From contig JAJJXM010000006.1 in assembly GCA_024516155.1 (NCBI GenBank), positions 930,001-994,000 on the forward strand: 64,000 nucleotides of DNA, in the 5' to 3' direction. The notes beneath the pieces are model-generated. The model was not told the DNA's origin. It was given only the letters and a program-made list of their open reading frames with translations, and did not search any database. Shown in pieces: positions 58,767 through 64,000 of the stretch. Each line of letters starts with the position of its first letter. Position 1 is the first letter of the stretch. The position numbers and the translations under genes were made by a program. This DNA comes from Pyronema omphalodes. Lineage: Eukaryota; Ascomycota; Pezizomycetes; Pezizales; Pyronemataceae.

Positions 58767-61085
58767 ATGCTTCGACCTCTACTCCTCGTTCAAGCTCTGG
58801 TGGGTATCGCCTCAGCCGCTGAGCAGCGTAAGTAGCACCCTCCAGTTCCTACTCTACCGTCACTTCCTCTTTTCATTGTCCCTATTACTAAACCCCCCAG
58901 TTGTTCCCTTTAAGTACCAAACGCTCCCGCTCGGCTCAATCAAGCCTCTCGGTTGGCTACGCAACCAGCTCGAGCTCTCAGCCTCCGGTCTCGCCGGACA
59001 CGAATGGGATTTCTACCGCTTCGTTAATAACAGTACCTGGACTGGTGGAACCTGGGAATACAGCGGTTTACACGAGACAGCCCCATATTGGTTCAACTAC
59101 ATCGTACCTCTTGCCTATACCCTCGACGACGCCCGTCTCAAGAAGCAAGCAAAGGAGTTTCTGGACCATGTTCTTGCCACGCAGCAGGCGGATGGGTGGT
59201 TGGGTACTGAGACTAAGAGTGAAGAGAGAGGATTGTGGGGTAGGTTTTTTGTATTAATGGGGATGATTGTAAGTTTAAGTTAGCTTGGTTTTTTTTTTTA
59301 AATGGAAAAGGGATGCTGATAATATGAATAGCAATACGCTGAAGCTGAGCCTTCCGAGACTGACCGAATTGTGACGGCGATGCATAAATTTGTGAACCTT
59401 GCACACTCGATGTTGAAGCAGAACTATCTTGGACTTGTTCCTAGGGATGCGAACGATGTGTTTGGAGCCGGAAACCATGGAGTCACCAGAGCACATGAGA
59501 TGGCTACGGCCTTCCAATGGCTTTATGATAACCATCCCAATGGGAATGAGGAGAATATTTGGGGGGCTACTGATTTGATGTTCAAGGGTGGAATTGCAGC
59601 GCAAAGAGATTGGAGAACCTTTTTTGTTGATGGTGTTTTCCCTACTGTCGGAATGCCGGATATCGTGGATAGAAGATTTATTCATGGAGTCGACTTAGCA
59701 GAAGGTATGGTTCTTCCTGAAGCCAGAAAATCAGATCGTTGACTAATCCGTTAAAGGAATGCGATGGCCAACGGCTTTATATCGCCTCGACAAGAATCAG
59801 AGTCTGATCGAGCAAACACACAAGGGAGTAAACTTAACCTTCACTTACCACGGCGCCAATTCGGGTACTATCACGGCAGATGAGCAGCTCGCTGGACTGG
59901 CACCTAACCGTGGATCGGAACTTTGCATGTCCGTTGAGACTATGTGGACCATGTCGTATTTGTACAACTTTTATGGAACGAATGCATATGCGGACCGAGC
60001 CGAGAAGGTAGCTTTCAACGCCATGCCTGCGATGTTGACTCCAGATTGGTGGGGACATCAGTATGCGGCTATGGCGAACCAGCCTTTCGTTCGTAATATG
60101 ACCAAGTCGATTTTCGCAAACATTGGCAAATACGGTACTGTCTTTGGTCTTGAGCCAAATTATGTGAGTTCCCAAGAATCTCTACCGAAGATAGTTAGCT
60201 AACGGTATATTAAAGCCATGCTGTACCGTAAACCATCCCCAAGGATATCCAAAGTTCCTAGCCAACAGCTTCGTCAAATACGGAAACAATGGACTCATCC
60301 ACGCTCTTCTTTCTCCAGGAGAAGTCAAGACAACTTTAGCCAACAACAATCCAGTTACCGGTAAAATTTCCATATATTAAAAACCATTTCATTGATATTT
60401 CTAACAACCCATAGTTACTTCCACCACCGACTACCCCTTCCGCACCACCATCACATACTCCATCATTGCCGCCAAAGCATTCGATTTCTACATCCGTATC
60501 CCAGAATGGGCAGTTCTTAAAACATCCGGTATTTCCATCAATCGCAGTAGTGTATCTCGCCTCAAACCCACTTCCGAAGGCCACCAAAAAGTCTCCATCC
60601 CTGCCGGAAAAACCGAAATCACCATCTCCTTCGGTCAACAACTAGAAGTCGTAACCCGAATGAACGACGCCGTTGCTATTCACCGTGGTCCTCTTCTGTA
60701 TGCACTTGACTTGGAGTATAACGGCACATCAATCAATTCCCAACAGTATAACCCGCTACAACCGCTACCTGATAACCAGTTGTATCTGCCATATACAAAG
60801 GATCATTTCTTGACACCGACAACACCATGGGCCATTGCTATTGACCCGAAGAGTATTAAAGTTCATGAAGAGGCAGGTGAATTGAGGGAGCCGATTTATA
60901 AGAAAGGAGGGCCGCCATTGTGGTTGGAATTGGATGCTTGTGGTATTGAGTGGGCTGTAACGGATGATATTTTGGATTTACCTCCCAAGAACCCGGTTTG
61001 TAAGTCAGGGAAGAAGAAGGTTCGGTTTGCACCATATGGTAGTACCAAGGTTAGAATGACGGAATTACCGATTATGAAAGTGTAG
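58767..61085 (+). CDS. Secreted GH127 beta-L-arabinofuranosidase
   Basis: Predicted glycoside hydrolase family 127 (DUF1680) enzyme removing beta-L-arabinofuranose from plant cell-wall glycans, 674 residues. Six exons: 58767-58827, 58901-59268, 59332-59704, 59757-60163, 60216-60360 and 60415-61085. A signal peptide ([17 protein letters not shown]) is encoded mainly by exon 1. The catalytic (alpha/alpha)6 region starts near [20 protein letters not shown] and includes [18 protein letters not shown] and RPVDLAEG-type signals ([12 protein letters not shown]). The zinc site of the family (Glu, Cys, Cys, Cys in Bifidobacterium HypBA1: E338, C340, C417, C418) is intact: E322 and C324 in SELCMSVE, C405 and C406 in [13 protein letters not shown] beta-sandwich C-terminus follows. 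A weak GTAGGT at 59240 is a decoy; the GTAAGT at 59269 gives the correct [16 protein letters not shown] join. Confidence 0.93.
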
Positions 61086-61328
61086 CTGGCTGGCAGACAG
61101 ACGAAAGGTTAACACGTCGAATTTCGTTATACATAGTTTTGTCAAATACAATCACGAATAAAGCCCGATCAGTTGGCATTGAGCATAGTGCAAATTCACC
61201 CCAAAAATTCAAATTTGAGGGACAATAAGATTATACGAAGTTAATGTGTTCCGAGCAAACAGAGTACTCGTAAATGCCCAAGACTGCTAGAAGCGCTAAA
61301 ATAAAGCGGAAAAGAACAAAAAGATAAG
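61086..61328. other. Short intergenic between GH127 and tRNA-Arg
   Basis: Only the GH127 3' flank and, at 61318-61322, an A5 run that is the polymerase III terminator (T5) of the minus-strand tRNA. Confidence 0.5.
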
Positions 61329-61400
61329 TGACCACAGCAGGGATCGAACCTGCAATCTCTTGATTCGTAGTCAAGCGCCTTGCCATTGGGCCATGCGGCC
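61329..61400 (-). tRNA. tRNA-Arg (anticodon ACG)
   Basis: 72-nt cloverleaf. The acceptor stem GGCCGCA pairs with TGTGGTC, including two G:T wobbles. The anticodon stem is CTTGA/TCAAG with loop CTACGAA, giving anticodon ACG (wobble A, read as inosine), which reads CGU, CGC and CGA. The T arm is GCAGGTTCGATCCCTGC with the box B core, and the discriminator is A. No intron. A T5 stop follows on the minus strand. Confidence 0.95.
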
Positions 61401-61444
61401 AGTCATATGGTTTGGAGTGTTATTTTAATCATCTATATTGATTT

Positions 61445-61834
61445 CTACTTGGCCATTCTCCGACGGGTCGAAAAGGATCCATCGATTGTGGGATATATAC
61501 CTGGGCCTAGGCTAGCATGTAGATAGGAATGGTGTTTGAGCAAATCGATTTCTTGTAGCGTCGAGACAGGTAATGGATGTATGTGCTGAGTCGAAGTCAA
61601 CGTTGTAGAAAGCTGTCCATAACATGCAGGCGAGCTGTGACAGAGCTGCGGAAGCCCAGGGGAAGATGAGGGAGTATATGTGCGAATATTTGTCTGTGGA
61701 ATCGATGACGAAATACTGTTGGATTCATCAAGTGATGGAAAAAGATTAGAGGGAGGATTAGTCAAGTGCAGTGGAGGTGGGTGATGATGGTAGTGATGGG
61801 TGGGGGATGTCCTGTCATGAGCTTCCCCTAGCAT
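61445..61834 (-). CDS. Possible small gene divergent from ura3
   Basis: 129 codons from the ATG at 61834. The middle is Ser/Thr/Pro/His-rich, but the end LQEIDLLKHHSYLHASLGPG and STRRRMAK look like real protein. The frame stays open upstream of the ATG as SVDPLDVARASRLLREL, which also looks coding. The true start may therefore lie further up, through an intron whose 5' end I cannot place. The nearest donor would give a 28-bp intron, too short. The gene would share a promoter region of about 100 bp with ura3. Family not recognised. Confidence 0.4.
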   Translation of the reverse strand: MLGEAHDRTSPTHHYHHHPPPLHLTNPPSNLFPSLDESNSISSSIPQTNIRTYTPSSSPGLPQLCHSSPACYGQLSTTLTSTQHIHPLPVSTLQEIDLLKHHSYLHASLGPGIYPTIDGSFSTRRRMAK

Positions 61835-61964
61835 AAGCTCCCTCAAGAGCCGCGAAGCACGTGCCACATCTAATGGATCGACGCTAACCTAAACTTTGTT
61901 TTCCCAACGTCTTCACCCCGCCGACGGCCATTTTGCCCCACCATCCCCGGACATCAAAAAAAAA

Positions 61965-62837
61965 ATGAGCACCCGTACCTACAGCTCCCGCGCAACCACG
62001 CACCCAACCGAGGTTGGCCGTAACCTCCTCTCAATCATCGCCGAGAAACAGACCAACCTTTGCGTATCTCTGGACCTTGCCGACACTGAGAAAATCTTGA
62101 GCCTTCTGGACAGTACGTTTTTGTCTTCCTAGAACTTGATGAGGTACCGAGACCTGGCGCGACAGTTCAACTGACGCGCCGTAGCCCTCGGTCCCCTCAT
62201 TTGCTGTGCAAAGACCCATATCGATATCCTACCATTCACTGGACCCGATGCGATCTCCGCGTTCACCGACCGTCTTGCCGCTCTTGCTAAGCAGCATAAT
62301 TTCTTGATTTTCGAGGATCGGAAGTTTGCCGATATTGGATCTACTGTGAAGGCACAATACGGTGGTGGTGTTTACAAGATTGCTCAGTGGTCCCACATCA
62401 CCAATGCCCACTCTGTTCCTGGTCCTGGTATCATTGCCGGGTTGAAGGAGGTTGCTCAGGAGATCGGTCAGCCTAGAGGTCTTCTTATGCTCGGTGAGAT
62501 GAGCTCAAAGGGAAACCTTGGTGGTGGTGAATACCTTCAGAAAACCCTTGAGATGGCTCGTGGGGATAAGGAGTTTGTTATGGGATTCATTGCTCAGTGT
62601 GGTATTCCTCCTCAGGAGGGAGAGGACTGGATCGTCATGACCCCTGGTGTTAACCTTGGAAGCAAGGGAGATGGTCTCGGACAGCAGTACAACACTCCTG
62701 ACCTTGTTATTAGAGAGAAGGGATGTGATGTTATCATTGTTGGACGTGGAATCATCGGAGCTGCGGACCCTAAAGCCACCGCTGAGGAGTACCGTAAGGC
62801 AGGATGGGAGGCTTACGAGAAGAGAATTTCTGCGTAA
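61965..62837 (+). CDS. ura3: Orotidine 5'-phosphate decarboxylase
   Basis: Last step of de novo UMP synthesis: decarboxylates orotidine 5'-phosphate. Cytosolic homodimer, 266 residues, compact like yeast URA3 and without the insertion seen in Neurospora pyr4. Exon 1 is 61965-62112 and exon 2 is 62185-62837, with a 72-bp intron (GTACGT, CTGAC branch, TAG). The spliced join reads [19 protein letters not shown]. The catalytic Lys59 is in KTHID, and the DRKFAD motif gives Asp94, Lys96 and Asp99, matching yeast Lys59/Asp91/Lys93/Asp96. The phosphate-binding end has [10 protein letters not shown] and [14 protein letters not shown] run of ten A directly precedes the ATG, a plausible leader context. 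Identification is secure; filamentous-fungal names are pyrG or pyr4. Confidence 0.97.
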
Positions 62838-64000
62838 GAAAAAGTCTCGAGAAAATTTGTATCGTTGAACTCGATATCAAAAGTAATACCACATTTGTTT
62901 TGTTTTGAAATACATACTTACATACGCAACCAACATTTCCATTTCATCGTTCGGCTGCGAAAATACCGGGTGATAAACTATGACCACAAAGTGTAACTCA
63001 ACAGTATCAGTACCTTTTCCATCTCCCCGTGTTGAAGTTCAAACCCGTTAAAACTTATTTATCTACTTTTGTTTATATATATCTCTTGTCATACACCAAC
63101 CAAGGCCCTAAAATCCCACGCCAGGTGAAAGAAACCCCCAATCCCATCCGAGCCACCCAATCAAGTCCCCCAACCTTCCGCACCATTTACTATTTAAATC
63201 CACCTAATCGATTCCCCAAGTTACCACAAAAAGCGCCCCAAAATACAACAAAGACGTAAAGCCGCAAAGCCGCAAAGCCGCAAAGCTGCAAACCGCAAAC
63301 CGCAAACCAAAATCGAACCCCAAAAAACCCCCAGAAATACAACAAACCAAAAAAAAAAAACCCCCCCTTACCCCTCAGAAAACATAAACACTACCACTTC
63401 GACAATATCCTCCACCTAACACTTTTTAATCCCCATCCTATGAACTTCAAGATATACTTAAACCTTCCCAGTCCTTACTTCATCAACATCTCGAGCATCT
63501 TGAAATGTCCGTAACCTGTTGATTGAAAGTTCTATGCAGTAAGGTAGTTATTGGTACTGGGGGTATTCAGAGTATAGTATGTAGATTTGATTTGATTTGA
63601 TTTTCTTGAACGTTCCCAACCTTAAGGTTATGACGTATGCCACAGTCTAATTACATTTCGAGGCTCCAGCTGTTACCTTAGAGTCTCGCTGGGATCCGCC
63701 CCAGAGCGTACTTCATTTCTTGGGCCTGTTACCGTCCTTCTTCTTCCTGCTGGCTTTAATTCCCGTCGTTACATTTGGAGCCCTGTTTGCTCTTTTCCCT
63801 CCCGGCACTCTCAACTCAACACTCTCACTTCGTTATTTGTACCCTGCCTCTGCTGTCTTCTGCTCTCCTCTTCTCTCCTCACCTCTCTACTTCAATCCCC
63901 TCTGCTCCTCTCCTCTCTTCTCCTCTCTTTTCTGCTCCATTACACTGGTCTTCGCTCCTCTTCTCTGCTCTTTATACCTCTTCACTCCGTCTCTCTCCCT
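62838..64000. other. 3' flank of ura3 and CT-rich tract at window end
   Basis: No gene seen. 63258-63308 carries AAAGCCGC units (four) changing into AAACCGC units (three), followed by A and C homopolymers. From about 63800 to 64000 the plus strand is almost pure C/T (TCTCCTC-type), which resembles the promoter and leader of a plus-strand gene beginning beyond the window. Confidence 0.5.
63258..63308. repeat. AAAGCCGC / AAACCGC short tandem repeat
   Basis: Four 8-bp units (AAAGCCGC, the last AAAGCTGC), then three 7-bp units (AAACCGC). The one-base unit change suggests slippage plus deletion. Confidence 0.85.

Noticed and set aside
59240..59331. Alternative GTAGGT donor in GH127 intron 2
   Set aside because: It leads to a stop codon shortly after the join. 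The GTAAGT at 59269 keeps frame and restores the family motif.

Overview
This window is a piece of nuclear genome from a filamentous ascomycete (Pezizomycotina). The evidence is short (47-118 bp) GT-AG introns with CTAAC/CTAAT/CTGAC branch sites, a dispersed single 5S rRNA-type gene, single dispersed tRNA genes, CT-rich promoters, and a typical fungal gene set: CFEM protein, chitin-binding protein, GH127, GT8, omega-class GST and OMP decarboxylase. The lineage below that is not resolved. The OMP decarboxylase is compact and yeast-like rather than Aspergillus-like. Gene density is very low (11 well-supported protein genes in 64 kb), which suggests a large, intergene-rich genome. All exon/intron models were built by hand from splice signals and reading frame; none is confirmed by transcript data.

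Layout. 0.7-2.3 kb: an aldehyde dehydrogenase of the betaine aldehyde type ending in SKL, so probably peroxisomal. 2.9 kb: a divergent but structurally intact 5S rRNA-like gene. 5.7-9.3 kb: two secreted-protein genes in the same direction, a two-domain CBM18 chitin-binding protein and an EGF-containing beta-propeller phytase, each with a TATA-like box. 11.9-13.2 kb: a MYND zinc-finger protein. 14.4 kb: tRNA-Gly(TCC). 15.8 kb: a possible gene relic. 16.7-17.9 kb: a GT8 glycosyltransferase resembling galactinol synthase and glycogenin. 17.9-31.5 kb: a 13.7-kb region without a convincing gene, with a few small candidate ORFs near 21.5-23.2 kb and simple repeats. 31.5-33.3 kb (minus): a two-finger C2H2 transcription factor of the Nrg1/FlbC type. 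33.3-43.7 kb: a second region without a gene.

43.7-48.1 kb (minus, head to tail): an eight-exon omega-class glutathione S-transferase and, upstream of it, a basic, presumably nuclear protein of unknown function. One GST intron is 1187 bp and carries a degenerate 79-bp minisatellite. 53.8-55.1 kb (minus): a CFEM protein with one membrane span. 58.8-61.1 kb: a secreted GH127 beta-L-arabinofuranosidase with an intact E-x-C...CC metal site. 61.3 kb: tRNA-Arg(ACG). 62-62.8 kb: OMP decarboxylase (ura3/pyrG), preceded by a possible small divergent gene. 63.8-64 kb: a CT-rich tract that looks like the promoter of a gene beyond the window.

The genes do not form an operon-like cluster or an obvious biosynthetic cluster. 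The common theme is secretion and plant- or soil-facing nutrition (phytase, GH127, chitin-binding protein, CFEM) mixed with housekeeping genes. I found no clearly new multi-gene system. The most unusual items are the re-paired 5S-like gene, the minisatellite-bearing GST intron, the TTTCGC-palindrome cluster near 52.9 kb, and the basic protein of unknown family at 46.7-48.1 kb.
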